A stretch of 64,000 nt of DNA from Pollutibacter soli (GTDB lineage Bacteria > Bacteroidota > Bacteroidia > Chitinophagales > Chitinophagaceae), in the NCBI GenBank assembly GCA_029269725.1, contig JARJHS010000010.1, forward strand, positions 141,073 through 205,072. The letters are read 5' to 3'. Shown piece after piece: positions 42,691 through 51,316 of the stretch. Numbering within the stretch: the first letter of the stretch is position 1; every line of letters starts with the position of its first letter. The notes beneath the pieces were generated by a model, which worked only from the letters and a program-made list of their open reading frames with translations, made no database searches and was not told the origin of the DNA. The position numbers were made by a program, and so were the translations under genes.

Positions 42691-43779
42691 ATGCAAACAA
42701 TCGAATCAGATATGAAATCAATCGCTCAGGAGAAATGGGCAAAGCGTCCGTTGATCATCTCAGGACCATGCAGTGCAGAAACAGAAGAGCAACTGCTTGA
42801 AACAGCAAAGCATTTAGCCGATACCGGTAAAGTGGATATGCTTCGCGCCGGTATCTGGAAACCAAGAACCAAGCCCGGAATGTTCGAAGGTGTTGGTGCA
42901 AAAGGATTACCCTGGCTGCTTCAGGCAAAAAAAATGACCGGTCTGCCAACAACTGTTGAAGTTGCAACGGGCAAACAGGTGCAGGATGCACTCACATTTG
43001 ATGTTGATGTTTTGTGGATCGGAGCGCGTACTACGGTGAATCCGTTCAGCGTACAGGAAGTGGCTGATGCTTTGCGCGGTGTTGATATTCCGGTATTGAT
43101 AAAAAATCCTATTAATCCTGATCTCGAACTCTGGAACGGTGCCGTTGAAAGAGTAGCACGTGCTGGTGTTAAACAGATCGGATTGATACATCGCGGATTT
43201 TCATCTTACGGAAATACGGAATACCGCAATGCACCGATGTGGCACCTGGCGATTGAAATGAAAAGAAAAAATCCGGGAATGATGATCATCAATGATCCAT
43301 CACATATTTCCGGTCGCAGAGATATACTGCTCGATGTTGCACAGAAAGCAATCGATCTTGATTTCGATGGTCTGATGATTGAAAGTCATATCGATCCGGA
43401 TAAAGCATGGAGCGATGCAAAACAACAGGTTACTCCGGAAAGACTTGCTGAAATCCTGTCAGAAATCGTATGGAGGAAAGAAGATGTGTCTTCAGAATTA
43501 TTTCATGCCGCTTTGGATAAACTCCGTGAGCAGATCAACCATATCGATGATGAATTGATGCAATTGCTGGGTCAGCGCATGAAGATTGCTGACAAAATCG
43601 GTGAGTATAAAAAGAATAACAACGTCACCATTCTGCAGACCAATCGCTGGAACCAGATCCTCGAAAGAGCTTTTCAGAAAGGTTCACCGCTGGGTTTGAG
43701 CAATGAGTTTATCACCAAATACCTCGATGCAGTACACATGGAAAGTATCAATCATCAGAATAAAATAATGAATGACTGA
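42691..43779 (+). CDS. DAHP synthase / chorismate mutase bifunctional enzyme
   Basis: First step of aromatic synthesis fused to the branch-point mutase. The N-terminal KDO8P-synthase-like DAHP synthase (about 15-265) has LIISGPCSAETEEQLLET, GIWKPRTKPGMFEG and NDPSHISGRRDILLD. The C-terminal AroQ-class chorismate mutase (about 270-360) has LDKLREQINHIDDELMQLLG and QRMKIADKIGEYK. This fused order is common in Bacteroidota. It permits feedback by linking entry and branch point, and supplies prephenate for pheA and tyrA. Confidence 0.94.
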   Translation: MQTIESDMKSIAQEKWAKRPLIISGPCSAETEEQLLETAKHLADTGKVDMLRAGIWKPRTKPGMFEGVGAKGLPWLLQAKKMTGLPTTVEVATGKQVQDALTFDVDVLWIGARTTVNPFSVQEVADALRGVDIPVLIKNPINPDLELWNGAVERVARAGVKQIGLIHRGFSSYGNTEYRNAPMWHLAIEMKRKNPGMMIINDPSHISGRRDILLDVAQKAIDLDFDGLMIESHIDPDKAWSDAKQQVTPERLAEILSEIVWRKEDVSSELFHAALDKLREQINHIDDELMQLLGQRMKIADKIGEYKKNNNVTILQTNRWNQILERAFQKGSPLGLSNEFITKYLDAVHMESINHQNKIMND

Positions 43780-43801
43780 TTCATTCCGGTGATTCTTCAG
43801 T

Positions 43802-44221
43802 ATGAATAAAACATTCCTGTACGTGCATGCAATCTGGGCAGTGGCTGAAAAGGCTGCTGTATTGTCCAAGCCTATACGCTCTGTTTTGTTTGCCCATCTG
43901 AAGAAGAATGCGGATGAAAAAGGTATTCGTGTGCTGGAAGTAAATGGTGGTGAAGATCATGTACATGTATTGGTGAGTTTACATCCGGCACAAAATCTTT
44001 CACAGGTAATCCGGCAGTTGCGGGCAGAGACTTCAGACTGGTTAAATGCGACCCAGTTATTACCGGAAGAATTCCACTGGGCCGAAGACTATATGGCTTA
44101 TTCAGTAAGTCCCGGTGCATTAAAACAGGTGATACAATATCTCGAACGCCAGGAAGAATACCACAAAACCAAAACCCTGGATGCGGAACTGGAAGTTTTC
44201 GATGTGAATGTCGAAAAGTAG
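43802..44221 (+). CDS. IS200/IS605-like Y1 transposase, solo, inside the aro operon
   Basis: 139 residues with the Y1_Tnp fold: HUH motif in GGEDHVHVLVSL (H53, H55), EFHWAEDYMAYSVSPGAL near 90-106 and the tyrosine nucleophile in VIQYLERQEEYHK (Y113). Everything needed for catalysis seems intact. It is in line with the operon (22 bp after aroG, 27 bp before aroB), and no subterminal hairpins or accessory tnpB are seen. It may be a recent insertion that left the operon readable, or a domesticated copy. Confidence 0.88.
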   Translation: MNKTFLYVHAIWAVAEKAAVLSKPIRSVLFAHLKKNADEKGIRVLEVNGGEDHVHVLVSLHPAQNLSQVIRQLRAETSDWLNATQLLPEEFHWAEDYMAYSVSPGALKQVIQYLERQEEYHKTKTLDAELEVFDVNVEK

Positions 44222-44248
44222 AATTTCACCAGGGAAACAGATTTGATA

Positions 44249-45283
44249 ATGACTCAATTAAAAGCCGGAGTGGTTAAATATAAGTTTTCGACTGCGACAG
44301 TTAACTATTATTTCAATAGTAAGTTTTCTGAGCTGGGCAAATTGGTTTCCAGAAAAACAACTGTCCTGATTACTGATGAGAATATTTATCGTCTTCACGA
44401 ATCAAAATTCAAAGGCTGGAACTCTATAGTACTCAAGCCCGGCGAAGAATACAAAGTACAGGCGACAGTTGATTCGATCATTGAACAGCTGATCGTTTTC
44501 GAAGCGGACAGGAATACAACACTTATCGGCATTGGCGGTGGAGTGATTTCAGATCTTACGGGGTATACCGCATCGATTTATATGCGTGGGATACGATTTG
44601 GGTTTGTGCCCAGCACGTTGTTGTCGATGGTCGATGCCGCGATTGGTGGCAAGAATGGGATCGATGTAGGTGAGTACAAGAACATGGTGGGGATAATTCG
44701 TCAACCGGAATTTTTGCTTTTTGATACCAGCTTACTGCAAACGCTACCCGAAAAGGAATGGTCAAATGGTTTTGCAGAAGTTATCAAGCATGCCTGTATA
44801 CGTGATGCGGCTGCATTCCGTTTACTTGAGAAAACAGATATAGATGGTTTAAAAAAAGACAAGAAGGCACTGAGTTCATTGATCGAAAGAAATGCACGTT
44901 TAAAGTCGGGTATAGTTCAGAAAGATGAATTTGAAAAAGGTGAACGTAAATTGTTGAATTTCGGGCATACCATTGGTCATGCTGTTGAAACGCAGTACGA
45001 ACTGATGCATGGTGAAGCGGTGGCGATAGGGATGACCTGTGCAAGTCGCTTTTCGGAATTGTTGCTGGGATTTAATCAGACAGAAAGAATCACTAACCTT
45101 CTTGAAAAGTATAAATTGCCAACCTGGGCCGAATTTGATGCGGAAAAGGTGTTACAGGTCCTGAAGATGGATAAGAAGCGTTCGGGCAACACAATGAATT
45201 TTATTTTACTAAAGAAAATCGGCGAAGCTGTAATTGTTCCCATCCCGCTGAAACAGCTGGAGAAAATGGTGAAATCGTTATAG
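44249..45283 (+). CDS. aroB: 3-Dehydroquinate synthase
   Basis: Second shikimate-pathway step, NAD- and metal-dependent cyclisation of DAHP. GIGGGVISDLTGYTASIYMR (about 92-111) is the NAD-binding signature, PSTLLSMVDAAIGGKNGIDV (about 120) the active-site loop, and the metal His residues lie in LNFGHTIGHAVE (about 235) and MHGEAVAIGM. 344 residues. A TTG at 44243 precedes in frame, but the ATG at 44249 is used. Aro operon, 20 bp before aroA. Confidence 0.95.
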   Translation: MTQLKAGVVKYKFSTATVNYYFNSKFSELGKLVSRKTTVLITDENIYRLHESKFKGWNSIVLKPGEEYKVQATVDSIIEQLIVFEADRNTTLIGIGGGVISDLTGYTASIYMRGIRFGFVPSTLLSMVDAAIGGKNGIDVGEYKNMVGIIRQPEFLLFDTSLLQTLPEKEWSNGFAEVIKHACIRDAAAFRLLEKTDIDGLKKDKKALSSLIERNARLKSGIVQKDEFEKGERKLLNFGHTIGHAVETQYELMHGEAVAIGMTCASRFSELLLGFNQTERITNLLEKYKLPTWAEFDAEKVLQVLKMDKKRSGNTMNFILLKKIGEAVIVPIPLKQLEKMVKSL

Positions 45284-45303
45284 CAATCGCTAACAAACAG
45301 ATA

Positions 45304-46602
45304 ATGCAGATAACAGTTTTTCCCTCGAAAGTGAAGGGCGTGCTCCACGCACCAAAATCGAAAAGTTCGATGCAGCGCGCATGCGCGGCAGCATTGTTAC
45401 ATCGTGGCATAACCGAGATTTATGAGCCAGGCTTCAGTAACGATGATCTTGCAGCGCTCGATACGATTGTCAAACTGGGGGCGGAGATCCTGAGTAATAC
45501 CAGCGAAAAGATCTTAATAAGAAGTATCGGTATAAATCCAGTTTCCTCGGAAATTCATTGCGGGGAAAGCGGATTGGGTATCCGGATGTTCACACCTATC
45601 GCATCGCTGAGTGATCAGCCATTGCGTATTTCCGGATCAGGAAGCCTGGTAACAAGACCCATGCATTTTTTCGATGAGATATTTCCGCAGCTCGGAATTT
45701 CTATTCAGACATTGAATGGAAAACTTCCACTGGATATCAAAGGGCCATTAAAGCCGGCGAATATTACTGTCGATGGTTCATTGAGTTCACAATTTCTTAC
45801 TGGCTTACTGATGGCATACTCAGCTGCGGAAGCTTCAGATGTTACCATCACAGTAAATAACCTTACCAGCAAACCTTATATCGATCTTACACTCGATGTG
45901 ATGAAGAAATTCGGAATGAAAATTCCCGAAGTGAAAAATTTTGAAACCTTTTATTTTCCCTCCGCGGCAAATAAAGCGTCAGCCGAAAATATCGCATATA
46001 CAGTTGAAGGCGATTGGAGTGGGGGAGCTTTTCTATTAGTCGCAGGTGCCATTGCGGGAGGTCTGAAAGTAAAAGGGCTGCAGGCGGATTCTACACAGGC
46101 AGATAAAGCAATTCTGGATGCATTGGATAATGCGGGTGTGAAGTTGAATATAACTGAAAATGAAATCGATGTTATTCCTGGTGTTCTGAAAGCATTTGAT
46201 TTTGATGCAACCGAGTGTCCGGATCTTTTTCCTCCGTTGGTTGCGCTGGCCGCAGCATGTGATGGTCAGACTACCATTACCGGAGCAAAAAGACTCACAC
46301 ATAAAGAAAGCGATCGCGCGACCGTATTGAAGGAGGAGTTTGGAAAACTGGGCATTCTGGTAGAACTCGATGGCGATCTGATGCACGTGCATGGTGGAAC
46401 GCAGGTGCATGCTGCAATTACACATTCGCATCACGATCATCGTATAGCCATGGCCGTGGCTGTAGCAGGATTGATTGCTGATGGCCCTGTTGTAATCGAA
46501 GATGCGCAGGCAGTAAAAAAATCTTATCCGGAGTTTTACCGGCACCTGGTTTCAGCAGGAGTGAAGGTAGTAGAAGCAGTTGAGTCGAATTTGATTAAAT
46601 AA
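45304..46602 (+). CDS. aroA: 3-Phosphoshikimate 1-carboxyvinyltransferase (EPSP synthase)
   Basis: Joins shikimate 3-phosphate and PEP. It is the divergent Bacteroidota form (432 residues): PKSKSSMQRACAAALLHRG at the N terminus corresponds to the usual KSxxxR substrate loop, ESGLGIRMFTPIA near 80, SLSSQFLTGLLMAYSA near 165, and LTHKESDRATVLKEEFGKLG (about 330) with the catalytic E and R. HSHHDHRIAMAVAV near 380 replaces the common DHRMAM. It overlaps no neighbour and leads by 14 bp into aroC. Confidence 0.92.
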   Translation: MQITVFPSKVKGVLHAPKSKSSMQRACAAALLHRGITEIYEPGFSNDDLAALDTIVKLGAEILSNTSEKILIRSIGINPVSSEIHCGESGLGIRMFTPIASLSDQPLRISGSGSLVTRPMHFFDEIFPQLGISIQTLNGKLPLDIKGPLKPANITVDGSLSSQFLTGLLMAYSAAEASDVTITVNNLTSKPYIDLTLDVMKKFGMKIPEVKNFETFYFPSAANKASAENIAYTVEGDWSGGAFLLVAGAIAGGLKVKGLQADSTQADKAILDALDNAGVKLNITENEIDVIPGVLKAFDFDATECPDLFPPLVALAAACDGQTTITGAKRLTHKESDRATVLKEEFGKLGILVELDGDLMHVHGGTQVHAAITHSHHDHRIAMAVAVAGLIADGPVVIEDAQAVKKSYPEFYRHLVSAGVKVVEAVESNLIK

Positions 46603-46616
46603 AAGATGAAATTCTG

Positions 46617-47612
46617 ATGAACAGATTTGGAGATATATTTTCTGTCAGCATTTTTGGCGAATCACATGGAGAAGGTGTAGGTATTGTTGTAGATGGTGTG
46701 CCTGCTGGAATTCCTTTGACGATGGATGATTTTCATGTGGATATGGAGCGAAGGAAAGGAGGGACGCAGAAAGGCACCACGCCACGTCAGGAGGATGACC
46801 TTCCGATTTTCAAAAGCGGTCTGTTTAACGGGAAAACCACGGGCGCACCGCTGATGATGTTGTTTGAAAATAAAAATACAAGGTCAGGCGACTATGAAAA
46901 ACAACGAGATGTTCCCCGCCCCGGTCACGCCGATTGGGTAGCGCATCAGAAATTCGGCGGCTTTGAAGATTTTCGTGGCGGCGGACATTTTAGCGGTAGA
47001 TTGACTGTTTGTCTTGTAGCTGCAGGTGTTGTCGCCAAAAAAGCAATTGCTCCGATCGAAGTAAAAGCTGTTATAACAGAAGTCGGTGGCGAGAAGAATA
47101 TTGAAGCTGGATTACAGAAGGCGATCGAAGCAAAAGATAGTGTTGGTGGAATAGTGGAATGCCGCGCTTCGGGTATTCCTGTAGGTTTGGGCGAGCCTTT
47201 TTTTAATTCGGCGGAGTCATTGATCAGCCATGCTGCCTTTGCCATTCCGGCTGTTCGCGGAGTGGAATTTGGCACCGGCTTTGAGGCTGCAAGTATGTTT
47301 GGCTCGGTTCATAACGATGCTATCGAAAACATAGAAGGAAAAACAAGAACCAACCATGCTGGTGGAATTGTTGGCGGTATCACCAATGGAAATGAACTGG
47401 TGTTCAGAGTGGCAATAAAACCTACATCGTCAACACCATTGGAACAGCAGACACTAAACTGGACGACAGGAAAAGTTGAGCCATTTGCTGTCCGTGGGCG
47501 TCACGATCTTTGTATAGCTCTACGTGTGCCGCCGGTGCTGGAAGCCATAACAGCCATCGTACTTGCAGATCTTTTATTAATATCGCAGAAGTTAAAAAGA
47601 ATCAACCAATAA
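46617..47612 (+). CDS. aroC: Chorismate synthase
   Basis: FMN-dependent 1,4-elimination of EPSP to chorismate. Signature stretches: FGESHGEGVGIVVDGVP (about 14-30), RPGHADWVAHQKFGGFEDFR (about 100), GGGHFSGRLT, and C-terminal VRGRHDLCIALRVPPV (about 295). Slightly short (331 residues) compared with the 350-390 of many homologues but with all motifs. Last shikimate enzyme of this operon; aroE, aroQ/D and aroK are elsewhere in the genome. Confidence 0.95.
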   Translation: MNRFGDIFSVSIFGESHGEGVGIVVDGVPAGIPLTMDDFHVDMERRKGGTQKGTTPRQEDDLPIFKSGLFNGKTTGAPLMMLFENKNTRSGDYEKQRDVPRPGHADWVAHQKFGGFEDFRGGGHFSGRLTVCLVAAGVVAKKAIAPIEVKAVITEVGGEKNIEAGLQKAIEAKDSVGGIVECRASGIPVGLGEPFFNSAESLISHAAFAIPAVRGVEFGTGFEAASMFGSVHNDAIENIEGKTRTNHAGGIVGGITNGNELVFRVAIKPTSSTPLEQQTLNWTTGKVEPFAVRGRHDLCIALRVPPVLEAITAIVLADLLLISQKLKRINQ

Positions 47613-47652
47613 CGTTAAACGTAAAACGTACTACGTTGAACGTAAATCAACA
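47611..47652. repeat. Heptad array at the aroC stop
   Basis: AACGTTA AACGTAA AACGTAC TACGTTG AACGTAA ATCAACA, starting in the stop codon (47610-47612) and ending 6 bp before the DUF952 ATG. Confidence 0.65.
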
Positions 47653-47658
47653 TTGCCC

Positions 47659-47961
47659 ATGAGCCATATCTATCACATCACCACCGCTGCAGAGTGGGAA
47701 AAAGCAAAACCAACAGGTGCTTACGCTTCTGCATCGCTCGCATTGGAAGGATTTAATCATTGTTGCACAGAAGCCCAGGTGGAAGGAGTACTGCAGCGTT
47801 ATTTTGCTGGAAAACCTGACCTTGTAAAACTGACAATCGATACTGAAAAACTGAAAAGCCAGCTGGTATACGACTGGTCGCCATCAGTTCAGGATACATT
47901 CCCGCATATTTACGGTCCTATCAATGTGGATTCGGTTGTGGAAGTAGAAAAACTATCGTAA
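47659..47961 (+). CDS. DUF952 family protein
   Basis: 100 residues, soluble. It matches DUF952 in the opening IYHITTAAEWEKAK, GFNHCCTEAQVEGVLQRYFAG, LVKLTIDTEKL and the C-terminal FPHIYGPINVDSVVEVE. The fold resembles ADP-ribosyltransferase-like small proteins in other genomes; function unknown. The ATG at 47659 is used rather than a TTG at 47653. It may be read through from the aro operon. Confidence 0.85.
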   Translation: MSHIYHITTAAEWEKAKPTGAYASASLALEGFNHCCTEAQVEGVLQRYFAGKPDLVKLTIDTEKLKSQLVYDWSPSVQDTFPHIYGPINVDSVVEVEKLS

Positions 47962-48549
47962 GATAATAGAATATCTCCTCTCATTGATTACAAATTCGAA
48001 CACTTTTGGCATTGGGTAGTTTTGATCAATCTAATGGAGAAATTCAATGGGTGATTCATGCGCGGGTATTAATTCTTAATGAAAGGCTTTGCCGGAATTG
48101 AATGGTATTCATTGAGAAAGACAACAGTATTCCTGTCTGGTCTGGGATAAAAATTATTTTACAATATTTGAGGCAAAACTGTTTTCTGAAATTCCAGTAA
48201 TTTTCGCTGAAGTAATTCTGATGATCCTGTCTCGCCATATTGTGGGCCCTCCCTCGCCCTCCCCCGCCTCCACCTCCGTTTTTAAAGGATGGCCAAGGTA
48301 GATTCATCCCGGGTACCCGGGACTTACTCCACCTCGTCCATCGCCGCGGCGAATGTTAGCTAACACAACCATCAGCAGCCGCTGATGTTTTGATTAATAC
48401 CGGCATCAATCAAGACAAACATACAACAACCGCAATTGTCTTTCCAAGTGTAGAACACCGGATTTGAAGAGATTATCATCGATAAAAAGAAACGATAAGA
48501 AACAATCAGGAAAAATGAGCAAACCCGAAATTGTGGTTTGACTGATCAG
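47962..48549. other. Non-coding gap with four perfect palindromes
   Basis: No convincing gene; a short frame on the minus strand (48056-48307) has a run of glycine codons and no homologous look. At 48307-48387 lie four strong dyads: TCCCGGGTACCCGGGA (16 bp), TCGCCGCGGCGA (12 bp), TGTTAGCTAACA (12 bp) and CATCAGC-AGCC-GCTGATG. Confidence 0.5.
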
Positions 48550-49446
48550 TTACAATTCCTTGCCGCAAATCTTTCCTCCCGGATCAAGAATGCAATAAGG
48601 CTGCCGCGCTTTGATACTGGCTTTTGCAAAGTCTTCAGCATTTGCAGTATTGAAGGTGAACATATCGTAATGACAAGGTACCAGCCATCGGGCATTCACA
48701 GATTTTGCAAGATGAATCGATTCATCAATATTCATATTTCCTGCTACACCACGAGACGGATCATTTCCATTGATCGGCAGAAAAACAATATCCGGTTGGA
48801 AAGGGGAGATGGTTTCGATCAGTCCATCATACAATAAACAATCGCCGCTATGATAAATCGTCCATTCTCCGAACTGAACTACAAAACCCATATACAAGCA
48901 ATTCCCTTGTTCATCCCGATCAAGACTATTATGCGCTGCTGCTATACCATGAAATGTAAATTCGCCAACCACCGCTGATTGCTTTTCATTCAGGCCCAAC
49001 GGGAAATCAATATTCGTTCCAGCGCGTTCTGCTACCAGTTTCCGATTCGCTTCCGGGCAAATCAAAACTATGTCAGGATTAGCAGCCATAACGGGCTGCA
49101 GCGTTTCGGGATCGAGGTGATCCGTATGGTTATGACTGGATGTAACGGCTGTAATTCCTGTAAGCAGCGAAGGATCAATCACCCGTTCACTCATGCGTAT
49201 ATGCGGTTTTTCCGTATGGGCATATTTTCGGGTGAGCGAATCCGAAAGGTATGGATCGATCAGTAATTTCTGATTTTTATATTGTAACAGGTATCCACTC
49301 TGGCCCAGCCACCAGCAGGCAAATTCATCGGGAAATTTTGCTTCCTCGTTGATATCGTCCAGCAAAGCCTGGTCTTTTCTAATAGCCCTGATCAGATTCA
49401 TTTTTGTGGTATCAATTCTGTTTTCAAGAATTAAGCCAGATTCCAC
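48550..49446 (-). CDS. MBL-fold metallo-hydrolase, UlaG-like
   Basis: Metallo-beta-lactamase fold, 298 residues from a GTG (49446), or 283 from an ATG at 49401 that gives the more usual MNLIRAIRKD start. WWLGQSGYLLQYKNQKLLIDPYL is typical of the UlaG group; SSHNHTDHLDPETL holds the metal motif, followed by HSGDCLLYDGL and VPCHYDMFTF. UlaG hydrolyses L-ascorbate 6-phosphate lactone; the substrate here is unknown. Last gene of the long minus-strand unit, abutting the lipocalin-like gene. Confidence 0.85.
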   Translation of the reverse strand: MESGLILENRIDTTKMNLIRAIRKDQALLDDINEEAKFPDEFACWWLGQSGYLLQYKNQKLLIDPYLSDSLTRKYAHTEKPHIRMSERVIDPSLLTGITAVTSSHNHTDHLDPETLQPVMAANPDIVLICPEANRKLVAERAGTNIDFPLGLNEKQSAVVGEFTFHGIAAAHNSLDRDEQGNCLYMGFVVQFGEWTIYHSGDCLLYDGLIETISPFQPDIVFLPINGNDPSRGVAGNMNIDESIHLAKSVNARWLVPCHYDMFTFNTANAEDFAKASIKARQPYCILDPGGKICGKEL

Positions 49447-49962
49447 TTATTTTCTGACCCAGATGGTGCGCCATTCCATCGCAGGGTCTGTACTTTTCAG
49501 ATATAAAGTGTCTCCTGTTAATTGATAACTTCTTTTGTACTCTTTAAATTTCTTCTCTGGCCGCAGATTCCCGTTTATTCTATGAGTAACGACTTTGTTT
49601 TTCTCATCAATTTGATATTCTCCGAAATAAGCATCATAGGAATCAATCCATGCCCGGTTTTCCTTGTCACTCCATTTATTTGTACCTAATCCTATTCCCG
49701 GAGTTACGCCGTCTGCATTCATTACCGTATCAGTAATTAAAGGTTGTCTGGTACCGAACCATACCAGTTGCACAGACATCTGACCGGTTGCCGTGTACAC
49801 CAAAAGTCCATCAACATTCCTGTCTTCAGCAACCACATGTCCTGATTCATCCAATTGTTGATCTGCAACAAATTTCCACGATCCGGTCAAGCCTTGCGGT
49901 TGCTGTTTGCAACCGCCGAAGATTACCATCAAAACTAAAATGTGCCGGTAATAAGCTCTCAT
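49447..49962 (-). CDS. Lipocalin-like lipoprotein
   Basis: 171 residues. Signal with lipobox (LVLMVIFGGCKQQP), then a beta-barrel pattern starting LTGSWKFVADQQLDESG, followed by GLLVYTATGQMSVQLVW. This matches the small lipocalin-like family whose members begin GTWxL and contain a YTxxGxMS segment. It probably binds a small hydrophobic ligand in the periplasm. Directly joined to the MBL hydrolase gene downstream. Confidence 0.8.
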   Translation of the reverse strand: MRAYYRHILVLMVIFGGCKQQPQGLTGSWKFVADQQLDESGHVVAEDRNVDGLLVYTATGQMSVQLVWFGTRQPLITDTVMNADGVTPGIGLGTNKWSDKENRAWIDSYDAYFGEYQIDEKNKVVTHRINGNLRPEKKFKEYKRSYQLTGDTLYLKSTDPAMEWRTIWVRK

Positions 49963-49978
49963 TTTTTATCCTGGTATG

Positions 49979-51007
49979 CTATAATTCGCCACGCACGATT
50001 TTTGCGCCTTTCACCATATTCACGAGTTTCTGTTTTGCCGCCCACCGCGCTGTCTGACTAAGACCACAATCCGGAGCTACAGAAAGTTTTTCCGCAGGAA
50101 CGTATTTAAGGCATCTTTTTATACGTTCAACCACATCTTTTTCTGATTCGATATAATAGTTCTTTACATCGATGATACCAACGGCCACATCCATTCTTTC
50201 TGCAAAATCCGCCAGCAGTTCAATTTCAGCAAATTCACGATTGGCCATTTCAATATGTACTTCATCTACTTTAAGATCCAAAAAATCAGGGATCATTGGC
50301 TTAAGGCTACGATATCCAACTGGACGTCCTTTGAAATTGCCAAAACATAAATGTGTCGACAACCTGCATTTTCCATAAACTGATTCTACCGTTTTATTGA
50401 AAATATCCCTGAACCGTTTCGTGTCTTCTTTATAAGCATAACAACTCATCGAAGGTTCATCAACCGTAATCTCTGTACATCCTGCTGCAACAAGATCTTC
50501 GAGCTCTTTTTTTACGATAGGGATCAACGCTTCGGTGATTGCGTACCTGTCTTTGTACCGATCATTTGCCAGCATCCTGCCACTTAGGGTATACGGTCCC
50601 GGTATGCTGCTTTTTAATACCGGACCTGCCGGAGCAAGCGCCTTTAATCTTTTATATTCGGCAACTGCTCCTAAACCCTTTGGTGCTGTTAATTCCGCAA
50701 CGATACTGTGTTTGCCGCGCTGATCATGCGCAGGTGGTCCGAATTTTCTTGTTTCGGAATGATTAGGTTCGATGCCTTTCAGGTATCCATAGAATGATAA
50801 ATTGAAATCGAGACGTGTCTGCTCGCCATCAGTAATCACATCGAGTCCGGCATTCACCTGGTCGTGGACAGCAGCGATTACAGCATCATTCACCATTTCA
50901 TCAATATCTGCCGGTCCGAATTTGTCGAGGTTCTGCGTGCAGAATTCCAGCCATCCGGGGAAAGGGTAGGAGCCAACTACGGTTGTGCGAATAGGTAATG
51001 TTTTCAT
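49979..51007 (-). CDS. MetE-like cobalamin-independent methyltransferase
   Basis: 342 residues corresponding to the C-terminal catalytic half of MetE. TTVVGSYPFPGWLE at the start, ITDGEQTRLDFNLSFYGYL near 60, the Asp in EITVDEPSMSCY near 190, and the zinc ligands in STHLCFGNF (about 227-229) and APDCGLSQT (about 313). Short core MetE proteins often use methyl donors other than methyltetrahydrofolate, and some act with a partner. It could make methionine from another methyl source or demethylate a small compound. Confidence 0.87.
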   Translation of the reverse strand: MKTLPIRTTVVGSYPFPGWLEFCTQNLDKFGPADIDEMVNDAVIAAVHDQVNAGLDVITDGEQTRLDFNLSFYGYLKGIEPNHSETRKFGPPAHDQRGKHSIVAELTAPKGLGAVAEYKRLKALAPAGPVLKSSIPGPYTLSGRMLANDRYKDRYAITEALIPIVKKELEDLVAAGCTEITVDEPSMSCYAYKEDTKRFRDIFNKTVESVYGKCRLSTHLCFGNFKGRPVGYRSLKPMIPDFLDLKVDEVHIEMANREFAEIELLADFAERMDVAVGIIDVKNYYIESEKDVVERIKRCLKYVPAEKLSVAPDCGLSQTARWAAKQKLVNMVKGAKIVRGEL

Positions 51008-51040
51008 AACTATCGTTGAAATTAATTGGTAATATAATTA

Positions 51041-51316
51041 TTAATAAAAGCTTGCAGTGCCAAGGCATGTTGAAAACCCAATAACCAACACCACCAGCGC
51101 ACTGAGTAAAAAATTTCGCCCTGCAATTTTGTTTCTCCTGGAAAAATATGCCAGGCAAAGTACAAAATTGATAAACGTATGAATCGATATCAGAAAGGCA
51201 AGTATGATCACTACGCTCAATCCGCGTTCAGGGCCACTCGATGCAATATTAGTCAGCAAAGTGTAGATCAGCAATATGGCGAGGTTAATACCTGCGACCT
51301 TTTTAAATGACATCAT
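51041..51316 (-). CDS. Small three-helix membrane protein
   Basis: 91 residues with three hydrophobic segments (AGINLAILLIYTLLTNIAS, LSVVIILAFLISIHTFINFVL, LLSALVVLVIGFSTCLG). No known motif. It overlaps the radical SAM gene by 4 bp, so its synthesis is tied to that enzyme; it could be a membrane anchor or subunit. Unknown family. Confidence 0.7.
   Translation of the reverse strand: MMSFKKVAGINLAILLIYTLLTNIASSGPERGLSVVIILAFLISIHTFINFVLCLAYFSRRNKIAGRNFLLSALVVLVIGFSTCLGTASFY

Noticed and set aside
48056..48307. 84-codon frame with poly-glycine
   Set aside because: The glycine run comes from a GC-rich stretch complementary to CCTCCC-type sequence; no start signal or homologous pattern.
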